From: an uncultured Thermomicrobiales bacterium
GTDB taxonomy: Bacteria > Chloroflexota > Chloroflexia > Thermomicrobiales > CADCWN01
Length of the DNA: 56,380 nt
Reading direction: 5' to 3'
Assembly: GCA_902806415.1 (NCBI GenBank)
Contig: CADCWN010000418.1
Coordinates: 1-56,380 of the forward strand
Shown piece after piece: positions 1 through 7,865 of this stretch. The translations under genes and the position numbers were made by a program. The notes beneath the pieces are model-generated. The model saw nothing but the letters and a program-made list of their open reading frames with translations, made no database searches and was not told the DNA's origin. Position 1 is the stretch's first letter. Every line of letters begins with the position of its first letter.

Positions 1-309
1 CACCTCGGCGTCGAGTCGCAGCGGCAATGGTCGGACTTGGCGATCCGCCGCACCACCCCTACCCTGCTCGGCCTCTTCTCGCTCGTCGCCCTCCTCGCGC
101 ACGAGCGCATGGCTGACCCCGCCGGTACCACCCGCCAGGCCGCGTGGTACCGCAAGGCGCGCCCGACGTTCGCGGACGCGCTGGCACTCGTCCGGCGCGA
201 ACTCTGGCGGCACGAGGGTTTCCAGACATCCACTTGTGCCGAGGAGATCGTCAAACTCCCGCGCGCCTTCGTGGAACGCCTGACCGAGGCGCTCTGCTAC
301 GTTGCCTGA
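1..309 (+). CDS. Transposase, C-terminal part (cut by window edge)
   Basis: The frame is open from base 1, before the first in-frame ATG at 37, so this is the tail of a longer protein that begins outside the window. The readable tail of about 102 residues contains QRQWSDLAIRRTTP, LLGLFSLVALLAH and PTFADALALVRRELW. This pattern is typical of the C-terminus of large DDE transposases annotated as IS701/IS4-like (family memory, not searched). It ends with a normal stop 50 bp before the convergent methyltransferase. Whether the full gene is intact cannot be told from this window. The exact IS family is uncertain. Confidence 0.6.
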   Translation, partial: HLGVESQRQWSDLAIRRTTPTLLGLFSLVALLAHERMADPAGTTRQAAWYRKARPTFADALALVRRELWRHEGFQTSTCAEEIVKLPRAFVERLTEALCYVA

Positions 310-358
310 ACCGCTAAAGTCGAGCTAAGCCTGCCTGGTCGCCAGCGACGCGCAGGGT

Positions 359-1147
359 TCAGGCTTTGCGGAGCTTCCAGATGCTCTCCATCGGCCAGCG
401 CCGTGCCCAGGCGAGTTCTTCGGGGGTGCGGTAGGTGCTGGTCGCGCCCTCCGGGGCCTGGGGTTCGATCAGGTCCTCGACGATGAGGCCGTTGCGTCGG
501 AAGAGGCGCACCCATTCGCCGTAGGGGAGCTGGAAATCGACCTCGTCGGGCCATTCGATGCGGTGCATGCCGAAGTAGTCGTTGTGTAGGCAATCGGTCT
601 GCGTGTCGGCCACGCGGTCCTGCGCGATCATGCTGATCGGCGTGAGGGTAGTGAAGGCGAAGAGGCCGCCGGGGCGCAGGAGGCGGGAGACTTCGGGGAC
701 GGTCAGGTAGGGGTCGCAGAAGAGCATCGCGCCGTAGTCGCAGAAGACGACATCGAAGGAGGCGTCGGGGAGAGGGACCGCCTCGGCGCTGGCTTCGATC
801 AGGGGGAAGTCGAGGCCCGCTTCGGCCATCAGGCGGCGGGCGTGGCCGAGCTGGGTGGGCGAGAGGTCGAGGCCGACGGGGCGGGCACCGGCCTGGGCGA
901 GGGCGATCGACCAGCGGGCCGCGCCACAGCCGTATTCGAGGATGTCCTTGCCCGCGACCTCGCCGAGGAGTTGGAGTTCGCTCTCGGGGATGCGCCAGAG
1001 GCCCCATGAGAGCACGTTTTGCCCGGAGAGCGAGGAGGCGTGCCGCCGCTCGTAGGCATCGCTGGTGCGCTCCCAAAGGGCGCGGTTGGTGGCGGCGTGG
1101 GGGGTGAGGTTGGTGTCCGTTTCGCCGGGCTGCTCCTGGTCGGCCAT
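359..1147 (-). CDS. Class I SAM-dependent methyltransferase
   Basis: The 262-residue protein has the Rossmann-fold methyltransferase signature: motif I ILEYGCGAARWSIALAQAG at about residues 69-87, the acidic end of beta-2 (GLDLSP), an ASFDVVFCDYGAM motif IV region and a LLRPGGLFAF post-motif. This resembles Methyltransf_11/25 proteins that transfer a methyl group from SAM to a small molecule; the acceptor cannot be told. The start at 1147 is supported by AAGGAG eight bases upstream. It lies alone between the edge transposase and an IS630 element, so it may be part of a mobile or rearranged segment. Length and motifs look complete. Confidence 0.85.
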   Translation of the reverse strand: MADQEQPGETDTNLTPHAATNRALWERTSDAYERRHASSLSGQNVLSWGLWRIPESELQLLGEVAGKDILEYGCGAARWSIALAQAGARPVGLDLSPTQLGHARRLMAEAGLDFPLIEASAEAVPLPDASFDVVFCDYGAMLFCDPYLTVPEVSRLLRPGGLFAFTTLTPISMIAQDRVADTQTDCLHNDYFGMHRIEWPDEVDFQLPYGEWVRLFRRNGLIVEDLIEPQAPEGATSTYRTPEELAWARRWPMESIWKLRKA

Positions 1148-1225
1148 TGGCGACTCCTTTTCCTGAGGTCTTTACGCTGGCAGAGGCTTGAGACGGATAC
1201 TTCACTGGCGTTCAGTATGACACGC

Positions 1226-2517
1226 TAAGTTGGTCGATTTCACAATGGCCTGTCGGGTTAGGCGGCGACGCGCTCCGGCGGTCCGGTGGCGACGGCCTGG
1301 GGCCATGGGAGGTCCGGGAGCGCGGCGAGACGGTCGAGTAGCTGCCGGCGGGTGAAGCGCCAGCGGAACGGCACAGCGGTGTCGTTGTAGAGCGCCGCGA
1401 AGGCGCGGAGCCGGTCTTCGACGGCGGCGAGGTCGGGGAAGTCGTTGGGCGTCAGCACTTTGCGCTGCACGATCGAGAAGAAGATCTCGATCTGGTTGAG
1501 CCAGGAGGCGTGGGTGGGCAGGTGGACGAGGATGAGCGTCGGGTAGCGGCCCCGGAGGCGTTCCACCGCCGGCGTGCCCCGGTGGCTGCTGCCGTTGTCG
1601 ACGATCCAGAAGACGCGCGGGGCGGCGCGATACGGCTCCTGCGCCATGACCTGCTCAACCAGCCGGTCGAAGGGCGCGATGCCGGTCGTCGCCTCGCAGC
1701 GCCCCACGACCCCGCCCCGGCGCACGTCCCAGGCGGCCAGGTAGGCCAGGGCACCGCCGCGCGCGTACTCGTGCTCCACCCGCGCCGCCTGCCCCGGCCG
1801 GGGCGGGGTCGTGGGGGCGCAGCGGCGGCGCGCCTGGATGCTGGTCTGCTCATCCGCGCTGAGCACGCAGTCCTCGGCCGCCAAGGGCTGGCCCGCCCAC
1901 CAGCCCTCGTACAGGTCGAGGACGCGCCCGGCTTTGGCGGCGAAGTCGGGGTCGCGGACGGTAATCCAGGCGCGGTGTTGCCACGGCTTGAGCGCGTCAC
2001 GGTCGAGGATGCGCCAGATCGTGCTGCGACTCATGGGCGGGCGCTCCGGGTGGTCGCCGATCAGCCGTGTCAGGTCGGCGGTGCTGTAGCGGCTCAGCGG
2101 CGCGTCACGCCGCGCCGGCAGCTCGCAGGCCAGCGCCTTGACCGTGGCGATCTCCCGAGGGGGAAAAGGCGGGCTTGCGCCCCTGCCCGCCCCGGTCCGC
2201 CAGCCGGAAGCCCTCGGTCGCCCAGGCGCGCCGCCAGTAGCGCGCCCAGTTCTCGTGCTTCCCGAGCCGCCGCCCGGCCGCCACATTGTCCAGCGCCGGC
2301 TGCTCGTGCAACGCGAGCGCCAGCTTGGCCCGCGCGACCTGATTCTGCGGCGCGTGTGGCCGCCGGATGGTCCGCTCGCACAACGCCAACTCGTCCGCCG
2401 TGAACGTCGGCTGATACTTGGGGGCCGGGCCGGCCATCGCACACCTCCTCGCGCCGTGGCCTCCACCATATCAGCCCTCGCCCATCCCTACAAGCCATTG
2501 CGAAATGGACCACTAAG
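1226..2517 (-). mobile_element. IS630-family insertion sequence, complete with terminal inverted repeats
   Basis: The ends are imperfect inverted repeats. The left end at 1226-1258 reads TAAGTTGGTCGATTTCACAA and onward. The right end at about 2485-2517, read on the minus strand, is TTAGTGGTCCATTTCGCAAT and onward. About 25 of 30 positions match with one single-base gap. Both ends abut a TA or TTA, consistent with the TA target preference of IS630/Tc1. The element is about 1.29 kb and carries one transposase gene in two frames. The transposase stop codon lies inside the left repeat, so the coding region fills almost the whole element. Confidence 0.85.
1258..2437 (-). CDS. IS630-family transposase, split by a frameshift
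   Basis: The N-terminal part (start 2437, MAGPAPKYQPTFTADELAL) is a helix-turn-helix DNA-binding region. At about 2159-2167 the reading frame must change, after GRKPAF, to continue as PPREIATVKALACELPAR through the catalytic domain. The DDE triad is visible: D in SADEQTSIQ, D in FWIVDNGSSH and E in SWLNQIEIFF. The switch falls on the minus-strand run TTTTCCCCC, where skipping one base (+1) restores a continuous protein of about 390 residues. This may be programmed frameshifting, as some IS630 elements use, or a disabling mutation. A start at 2469 in the C-terminal frame gives an N-terminus that does not look like the family. Confidence 0.8.
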
Positions 2518-2694
2518 TATAAAGACGCTATGAACCGCTTCAATAATAAGCGTAACAATGTTGAATACCATCGTGACACTGTTAACTCGCCTCAGATGAA
2601 TGATTTAGAGCGTACCTACAATGATGTGATGGGGCAAGTTAAGGAAATCGAAGATAGATGGATAGATTGGGATAGTCTCGAACCGCTCCATTGA
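2512..2694 (+). pseudogene. AT-rich gene fragment truncated by the IS630 element
   Basis: Directly behind the right IS end the base composition drops to about 40% G+C by eye, unlike everything else in the window. One frame stays open from the IS boundary to a TGA at 2692-2694. It encodes a charged, helical tail: KYKDAMNRFNNKRN, then NDLERTYNDVMGQVKEIEDR, then WIDWDSLEPLH. An internal ATG at 2530 would give 54 residues. The asymmetry (open at the IS side, normal stop at the far side) suggests the 3' end of a foreign gene whose 5' part was lost. The left flank of the IS at 1150-1225 does not supply a matching AT-rich 5' half. The family is not recognised. Confidence 0.5.
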
Positions 2695-2772
2695 ATTTAT
2701 ACCAAAGCGCCCGTGAAAACCACATGCCGCCCGCCATACGACTCCCATCGGCGCTTCGGTATAAGGTTGCGC

Positions 2773-2778
2773 TACAAT
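2773..2778 (+). promoter_or_regulatory. Promoter -10 box giving a near-leaderless mRNA
   Basis: TACAAT at 2773-2778 lies nine bases upstream of the ATG at 2787, so transcription would begin within a few bases of the start codon. No Shine-Dalgarno is present between them. No good -35 was found at the expected spacing. Confidence 0.4.
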
Positions 2779-2786
2779 AGCACCCC

Positions 2787-4283
2787 ATGAAGCTGCTAAC
2801 CGCTCCCGCGCCAGTCACCGCCGCGCCCGCCGCGCGCGCCCACCTCGCGCGGCGTCTCGCCCCGAGTCTCTGTGGAGCTATCGCGCTCGCCCTGCTGACA
2901 CTCCTTTTCTTCGCGCTGACCGCTGCCGACGGGATCGTCAGCACGAACGATGGGAGCCACTACGCGCTGACGAAGGCGCTGGCCGCCGACGGGACGGTGC
3001 GGATCGATCGGTACGTCAATTACGCGGCGATCCAGCCGAGGCAGGGGACACCGACCCCCGACGACTACCGCGATGTCAGCTTCTATGGAGGGCATTTCTA
3101 CTCCGATCGCCCTCCTGGTACGGCGTTCCTGGCGGTGCCGTTCTACTGGCTCGGCGGGTTGGTGGCGCGCGTCGCCGGGCGGGCGGACCTCGATCTGCCG
3201 CTGCGCTACGTGACGATCCTGCCGCCACTCCTCGGCGCGGCGGCGGCGCTGGCCCTCTTCCTGCTGGCGCGCGGGATCGGCGCGGGGCCGGCGGCGGCGA
3301 TCGCCACGGCGGCGACGGGCGCGCTGACGACGCTGCTGCTGAAGTACGCCACGCTGCTCTACTCGCACATCGCGGGCGCGGCGTTCGTGACGGCGGCGCT
3401 GGCGGCGATCCTGCTGGCCGAGCGCAAGCCGGGGTGGGTGTGGTCGACCATCCTCGGCGGGCTGCTGCTCGGCTACGCCGGGGTGGCGGAGTATCCGAAT
3501 CTGCCGCTAGTCGCGCCGGTCGGGCTCTACCTCGTGTGGCGCGCGTGGCGGGAAGGGGTGGGCTGGCGTGGGCCACTCGCCTTCGCGGCGGGGTGGCTCC
3601 CGCCGGTCTTGCTCCTCGCCTGCTATCAGTGGATCGCCTTCGGGCGACCGTGGCGCACCTCCTACACCTTCCAGTTCTACTTCGACTGGTCGCGCAGCCC
3701 GCTGACAACCTACGTCACGCCGCCCTCGACCGGCCTGCGCTGGCTCCTCTTCGGCGAGGTGGGCCTCTTCGTCGTCACGCCCGCGCTCCTGCTGGCGCTG
3801 TGGGGGCTGGCGCTCCTGGCGCGCCGTTCGCCCGCGCGGGCAGCCTTACTCCTCGGCGTCGCGCTGACCATCTTGCTGCCGACCGCCATGCATCGCACCT
3901 ACTATGGCGGCGGCAGCCGTGACACCCGTTATTTGCTGGCGATCGTCCCAACGCTGTACGCACCGCTAGCCCTCTGGTTCGACTGGGTCGTGCGACCGCG
4001 CCGTCTCGCAGGGCGCGTGTGCCTCCTCGCAGGGGCGGCAATCCTCGCCGTTTGGGGGCTGGGGCGGTCATATCTCAGCTTGCTGGCGATGTTCGGCCAC
4101 CGCGCGGCGGAGTATACGCCCGAGCAGGCGTGGCGCCTGCTCGGGCGCAACTGGCGCGATTTGGCGGTGCTCGCGCCGGGGCTGCCGTTGCTGCATTACT
4201 GCGTCGTTTTGGTCATACCGTTGATCGGACTGCTCTGGTCTGCCTGGGCTTGGCGGGCGCTACTCAGGCCATCGCGCGGGTGA
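2787..4283 (+). CDS. Polytopic membrane glycosyltransferase-like protein (PMT/ArnT type)
   Basis: The 498-residue protein has about ten hydrophobic segments. After the first (about residues 31-48) it carries a periplasmic/external loop with NDGSHYALTKALA, the place where GT39/GT83 enzymes carry their catalytic acidic residue, then a conserved-looking FYGGHFYSDRPPGTAF and a second long loop near GGSRDTRYLL. This arrangement fits lipid-carrier-dependent sugar transferases of the dolichyl-phosphate-mannose mannosyltransferase superfamily, acting at the outer face of the cytoplasmic membrane; donor and acceptor are unknown. It stands alone. The start has no Shine-Dalgarno and sits next to a -10 box, suggesting leaderless translation. 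Confidence 0.7.
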   Translation: MKLLTAPAPVTAAPAARAHLARRLAPSLCGAIALALLTLLFFALTAADGIVSTNDGSHYALTKALAADGTVRIDRYVNYAAIQPRQGTPTPDDYRDVSFYGGHFYSDRPPGTAFLAVPFYWLGGLVARVAGRADLDLPLRYVTILPPLLGAAAALALFLLARGIGAGPAAAIATAATGALTTLLLKYATLLYSHIAGAAFVTAALAAILLAERKPGWVWSTILGGLLLGYAGVAEYPNLPLVAPVGLYLVWRAWREGVGWRGPLAFAAGWLPPVLLLACYQWIAFGRPWRTSYTFQFYFDWSRSPLTTYVTPPSTGLRWLLFGEVGLFVVTPALLLALWGLALLARRSPARAALLLGVALTILLPTAMHRTYYGGGSRDTRYLLAIVPTLYAPLALWFDWVVRPRRLAGRVCLLAGAAILAVWGLGRSYLSLLAMFGHRAAEYTPEQAWRLLGRNWRDLAVLAPGLPLLHYCVVLVIPLIGLLWSAWAWRALLRPSRG

Positions 4284-4707
4284 CGGGCCGCCTGCCCCCG
4301 AACGGCGAAAAGGTTGCTGCATGGCGCTTCTCCGTCCCCGAGTTCCGCGATTCATGTCCGTTCAGGGTTGTCAACCGTGGTCTGATGCCTTATAGTTTAG
4401 TCCAGTAATGAAGAATGACCCCGCAATGATAGGGGTGCCACAACAGAAGTCGTCCGGCTGATGGAGACGTATCAGCGACGATGCCAGGGCTGACCTGGAG
4501 GACAGGTCATTGCTCTGCGACGGCACGAGCGGGGCCATGCTCACTACAAGCGAATGAGAGGGTGCGGCGGGCTGCCCGTCGTTCCAGTGATGGACGGGGT
4601 ATGGTGTCGTACCGCGTGCCTGAACATTGCCAGGAGGTGTCGTAAGGTCGAGCCAGCAGGAGACCCACCGGATTGAAGCAGTATAGAAACGTGGGTGAAG
4701 TGCGCAT
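4284..4707. other. Intergenic region with rpoD promoter and long leader
   Basis: This 424-bp gap contains the strong promoter at 4368-4396 and then about 300 bases of leader before the sigma-factor ATG. I see no convincing reading frame or known riboswitch in the leader. Confidence 0.4.
4368..4396 (+). promoter_or_regulatory. Sigma-70-type promoter upstream of the sigma factor gene
   Basis: TTGTCA at 4368-4373 and TATAGT at 4391-4396 are separated by exactly 17 bases. Start of transcription would be near 4403, leaving an untranslated leader of about 305 bases before the gene at 4708. Confidence 0.65.
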
Positions 4708-5907
4708 ATGAGTGCCATCCTGATCGCCAAGGGCAAGGACCAAGGGTTCCTCCTCTCCGACGAGATCATCGCCGCCTTCCCGAACGTCGAGGCCGATGTC
4801 TCCAGGTTGGACGATTTCTACTCCTCTCTCCTCGAATATGGTATCGAGGTCGTCGATCAGAACCCCACCCCGGTGAAACGAGTCACCCCCGCCAACATCC
4901 CCCCCACGAACGGTCGCAGCGAGCGCACTCACCAGCAGAAAGTCGATCAGGCGGATAATCCCGTGCCCCTGCCCTCCGGCGTGGCGGATGATGCCGGCGG
5001 CGTCGGCGATTCGGTCCGGCTCTACTTGCAGGAGATCGGGGAGACCAGCCTGCTGACGATGGATCAGGAGATCTGGCTCGCCAAGCGGATGGAGCGCGGC
5101 AAGCTCTCCGAGGGGCGTCTCCAATGTGGCGGCTACGGCTGCGACGACGAGCGCCTCGAATTCATCCACGACGCCGAGGACGGCGACCAGGCCCGTTCCC
5201 ACCTGATTCAGGCGAATCTCCGCCTCGTCGTCAGCGTCGCCAAGAAGTATGTCGGGCGCGGACTCTCCCTGCTGGATCTCATCCAGGAGGGGAATATCGG
5301 CCTGATGAAGGCGACCGACAAATTCGACTACAGCCGCGGCTTCAAGTTCAGCACCTACGCGACGTGGTGGATCCGCCAGGCGATCACCCGCGCCATCTCC
5401 GACCAGAGCCGCACGATCCGCCTGCCGGTCCACGTCGGCGAGACGATTAATCGCGTCAAGAAGACCGGCCACCGCCTCCAGCAGATCCTGGAGCGCGAGC
5501 CGACCCACGAAGAGATCGCCCGCGCGCTCGACATCGGCGACGAGAAAGTGCGCCAGGTGCTCGATGTGTCGCGCCACCCGGTATCGCTGGAAGCCCCGGT
5601 CGGCCAGGATGGCGACGCGTTCCTCGGCGATTTCATCGAGGACGACGCGATGCCCGCACCGCTCGACCTCGCCTCGCAACTCCTCCTCAAGAGCCAGATC
5701 GGCGACGCCCTGGAGCGCCTGACCGATCGCGAGCGCCGGATCATCCAGCTCCGCTTCGGCCTGGAGGATGGTCGCTTCCGCACACTGGAGGAGGTTGGGC
5801 GCGAGTTTGGCATCACGCGTGAGCGGATCCGCCAGATCGAGGCGAAGGCCCTCCGCAAGCTGCGCCACCCGAGCTACAGCCGCAAGCTGCGGGGGTATCT
5901 CGATTAG
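4708..5907 (+). CDS. rpoD: RNA polymerase primary sigma factor (sigma-70/RpoD type)
   Basis: This 399-residue protein directs RNA polymerase to promoters. A short region-1.1-like N-terminus (1-50) and a polar linker are followed by region 1.2 at 101-131 ([17 protein letters not shown]), region 2 at about 160-230 with [23 protein letters not shown] and the -10-binding/melting motif [19 protein letters not shown], region 3 at about 240-315 ([12 protein letters not shown]), and region 4 at 335-390 whose helix-turn-helix [20 protein letters not shown] reads the -35 box. Group 1/2 sigma factors share these features; the complete region 1.1-4 layout favours the primary factor. A small cysteine pair (CGGYGC, about 140-145) between 1.2 and 2 is unusual. 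The gene is monocistronic, with a terminator 40 bp downstream. Confidence 0.93.
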   Translation: MSAILIAKGKDQGFLLSDEIIAAFPNVEADVSRLDDFYSSLLEYGIEVVDQNPTPVKRVTPANIPPTNGRSERTHQQKVDQADNPVPLPSGVADDAGGVGDSVRLYLQEIGETSLLTMDQEIWLAKRMERGKLSEGRLQCGGYGCDDERLEFIHDAEDGDQARSHLIQANLRLVVSVAKKYVGRGLSLLDLIQEGNIGLMKATDKFDYSRGFKFSTYATWWIRQAITRAISDQSRTIRLPVHVGETINRVKKTGHRLQQILEREPTHEEIARALDIGDEKVRQVLDVSRHPVSLEAPVGQDGDAFLGDFIEDDAMPAPLDLASQLLLKSQIGDALERLTDRERRIIQLRFGLEDGRFRTLEEVGREFGITRERIRQIEAKALRKLRHPSYSRKLRGYLD

Positions 5908-5946
5908 GCCGGTCTGCGGGGGCGGTGAGTTCGGATAGATGATGGA

Positions 5947-5971
5947 GGGGCGGGAGAATATCTCCCGCCCC
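5947..5971 (+). terminator. Hairpin terminator after rpoD
   Basis: GGGGCGGGAGA (5947-5957) and TCTCCCGCCCC (5961-5971) form a perfect 11-bp stem with a 3-nt loop. There is only a weak T tract, as is common in high-GC genomes. Confidence 0.75.
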
Positions 5972-6021
5972 TTCGGTGTGTCATTTGGTGTGTGATGGGA
6001 AGGGCATCCGCGTGTCGGAAG

Positions 6022-6070
6022 ACCCCTCCCCCGGCCCCTCCCGCTTCGGGGGAGGGGCCGGGGGAGGGGT
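6022..6070. repeat. C-rich/G-rich inverted repeat
   Basis: A C-rich arm (ACCCCTCCCCCGGCCCCTCC from 6023) is followed, after a short loop at the GCTTC, by its G-rich complement ending at 6070. The G-rich arm contains four G runs and could also form a G-quadruplex. A related element sits at 47983-48010. It lies between rpoD and the SDR gene. Confidence 0.7.
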
Positions 6071-6166
6071 CACCAACCTATCCAACAATCCGATCATCGA
6101 CGCGAGCGGTGCTATGATTCGCCGAGGGGCGCTGTGGCCTCTCGGTGCAAGACGGCGAGGTGAGCG

Positions 6167-6913
6167 ATGGACCTGGGGTTGCGCGATACGGTCGCGCTGG
6201 TCACTGGCGCGTCGAGCGGGATCGGCGCGGCGACCGCGCGCATCCTCGCCGAGGAGGGGGCCGATGTCGTCGTCTGCTACGGGCGCGACGAGGCCGGGGC
6301 GACGGCGACCGCCGACGCGGTGCGCGCGGCGGGGCGGCGTGCCTGGACCTATGGCTTCGACCTGCGCGATGCGGAGGCGGTGAGTGGGGCGATCGCGGCG
6401 ATCGGGCGCGAGATTGGCGGCCTCGACGCGCTGGTCCTCTGCTCCGGGCAAAATATCGTGACCCAGTTCGCGGAACTCTCGACCGCCGAGTGGGATGCGA
6501 TCGTGTCCGTCAACCTCAATGGGCCATTCTACGTCCTCAGCGCGGCGACGCCGCTCCTGCGCGATAATGCGGGAGTGGTGACGGTGGCGAGCGTGGCGGC
6601 GCAGACCGGCGCGCCGCACCACGCGCACTACGCCGCCGCGAAGGCCGGATTGGTGAATCTGACGAAAAGCGCGGCGCGGGCGCTCGCGCCGGGGGTGCGG
6701 GTGAATTGCGTCTCGCCGGGGGTGACGCTGACGCCGATGGGGCGCGACACCGCCGCAAACTTGGCCTCCGACTATGCGGCGACCAAACTCCTGGCCGGGC
6801 GCTTCGCCGACCCGGACGAGATCGCTCGCGCGATTGTGTTTCTCGCCAGCCCCGCCGTCGGCTTTATCACCGGCGCGACCCTCGACGTGAACGGGGGGCG
6901 GGATCTGAGGTAG
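6167..6913 (+). CDS. Short-chain dehydrogenase/reductase (FabG-like)
   Basis: This 248-residue protein is a complete classical SDR. The cofactor motif TGASSGIG is at residues 13-20, the structural NAG-like position is CSGQ (92-95), and the catalytic residues are S142, Y155 and K159 (YAAAK). The C-terminus has the family's FITGATLDVNGG. Such enzymes use NAD(P)H to reduce or oxidise carbonyl/hydroxyl groups; the closest general match is 3-oxoacyl-ACP reductase or glucose dehydrogenase-like SDRs, so the substrate is open. The ATG at 6167 follows GAGGTGAGCG. A long inverted repeat begins five bases after the stop, where it meets the convergent cold-shock gene. Confidence 0.88.
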   Translation: MDLGLRDTVALVTGASSGIGAATARILAEEGADVVVCYGRDEAGATATADAVRAAGRRAWTYGFDLRDAEAVSGAIAAIGREIGGLDALVLCSGQNIVTQFAELSTAEWDAIVSVNLNGPFYVLSAATPLLRDNAGVVTVASVAAQTGAPHHAHYAAAKAGLVNLTKSAARALAPGVRVNCVSPGVTLTPMGRDTAANLASDYAATKLLAGRFADPDEIARAIVFLASPAVGFITGATLDVNGGRDLR

Positions 6914-6917
6914 TTGT

Positions 6918-7020
6918 GAGTCGTGGGTCGTGAGTCGTGAGAACTGCCTGCCGAGGGCAACTTCGTTTGCGGACCTCTTGCCGCTCTCAGCGAGTTCTCA
7001 CGACTCACGACCCACGACTC
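6918..7020. repeat. Heptamer-array inverted repeat, copy A
   Basis: Two perfect 28-bp arms (6918-6945 and 6993-7020) flank a 47-nt core. Each arm is made of the 7-bp unit GAGTCGT repeated with one variant (GGGTCGT), followed by GAGAACT. The core starts with TGCCTG at 6945. The element fits exactly between the stop codons of two convergent genes (6913 and 7022) and could serve as a bidirectional terminator. Confidence 0.9.
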
Positions 7021-7021
7021 G

Positions 7022-7615
7022 CTACCCCATATTCATCGAGCGGGCGCGCAGGCCGCGGTCGCTCTGCTCGATGGCGATCGTGATCTCGTCGCCCTCGCGG
7101 ACGCCGGTGCCGGCGAAGAGGGAACCGTGGACGTAGACATCGTCACCGACACTCTCCGCGCGGGCGAATAGGAAGCGCTCCGACGGATCGACCCGCATCA
7201 CCGTCGCCGGGACGACGCCATCTGGCACTGGCCCGGTGTACGGGGTGCGCTCCCGGCGCGGGGTCGCCGCTCGCCCACCACCGTTGCCACCGCCCTCGCC
7301 ACCGTCCCCGCCGCCGTAGCCGTTCCCGCCGCCCTCGCGACCGCTGGCGTTGTCGTAGAGACGTTGTCGTGAGGCCGGGATCTCCTCGACATCCTGCACC
7401 ACGCGCACGTCCCCGGCCTCCGGGCCTTTCTGGCCCTGGCGCAGGACGAACTCGACCCCCTGCCCGTCGATCAGCCAGGGCCGACCGTCGGCGATCGAGT
7501 TGCGATGGACGAAGAGATCCCGCCCATCCTCGGTGGTGATGAAGCCGTACGCCTTCTCCGGGTTGTACCACTTGACGGTCCCAGAACCCTGACCGCTGCT
7601 CATGACCTGAACCAT
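7022..7615 (-). CDS. Two-domain cold-shock-like RNA-binding protein
   Basis: The 197-residue protein has an N-terminal cold-shock domain (residues about 9-75) with GTVKWYNPEKAYGFI and the RNP2-like DLFVH. A Gly-rich linker (about 93-115) and a short basic stretch (RRERTP) lead to a second OB-like domain (about 132-197) with PATVMRVDPSERFLFARA and DVYVHGSLF. Cold-shock domains bind single-stranded RNA/DNA and melt structure; a duplicate joined by a Gly-rich linker would let one chain hold two RNA segments. I chose the ATG at 7615, with GGAAAGGG just upstream; an ATG at 7603 is the alternative. A near-consensus promoter lies about 70 bp upstream. Confidence 0.82.
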   Translation of the reverse strand: MVQVMSSGQGSGTVKWYNPEKAYGFITTEDGRDLFVHRNSIADGRPWLIDGQGVEFVLRQGQKGPEAGDVRVVQDVEEIPASRQRLYDNASGREGGGNGYGGGDGGEGGGNGGGRAATPRRERTPYTGPVPDGVVPATVMRVDPSERFLFARAESVGDDVYVHGSLFAGTGVREGDEITIAIEQSDRGLRARSMNMG

Positions 7616-7693
7616 GCCCTTTCCGTGCCGTTGAGCTGACATCTGACCAAGCTCGCGCCCCACAGGAGCGCGGGTCGTGAACCCTAGTATTCC

Positions 7694-7721
7694 ACTATAG
7701 CACATAAAACGCACATGTAAA
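7694..7721 (-). promoter_or_regulatory. Sigma-70-type promoter of the cold-shock gene
   Basis: On the minus strand TTTACA (7716-7721) and TATAGT (7694-7699) are 16 bases apart in an AT-rich patch. Transcription would start near 7687, giving a leader of about 70 nt, in keeping with structured leaders of cold-shock mRNAs. Confidence 0.65.
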
Positions 7722-7865
7722 TACCGGCAACCGCACATATTTAGAGCGGGTGGTCGTGCATTTTGTCCCGGCGAACTTGTCAACGACGCGCAACGCGGTA
7801 TAAAGGGTCGAGTACGCGCAGAACTTTCACAATACCAGCCGGCGCGGCGAGACAAGGAGGCCGAC

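Noticed and set aside
1226..2517. The methyltransferase as a passenger gene of the IS630 element
   Set aside because: It lies outside the left inverted repeat, which ends at about 1226.
4284..4707. Riboswitch or 6S-like RNA in the long sigma-factor leader
   Set aside because: No known motif could be recognised by eye; the length alone is not evidence.
4507..5868. 453-residue minus-strand frame over the sigma factor gene
   Set aside because: Antisense shadow; the plus-strand protein has all sigma-70 regions.
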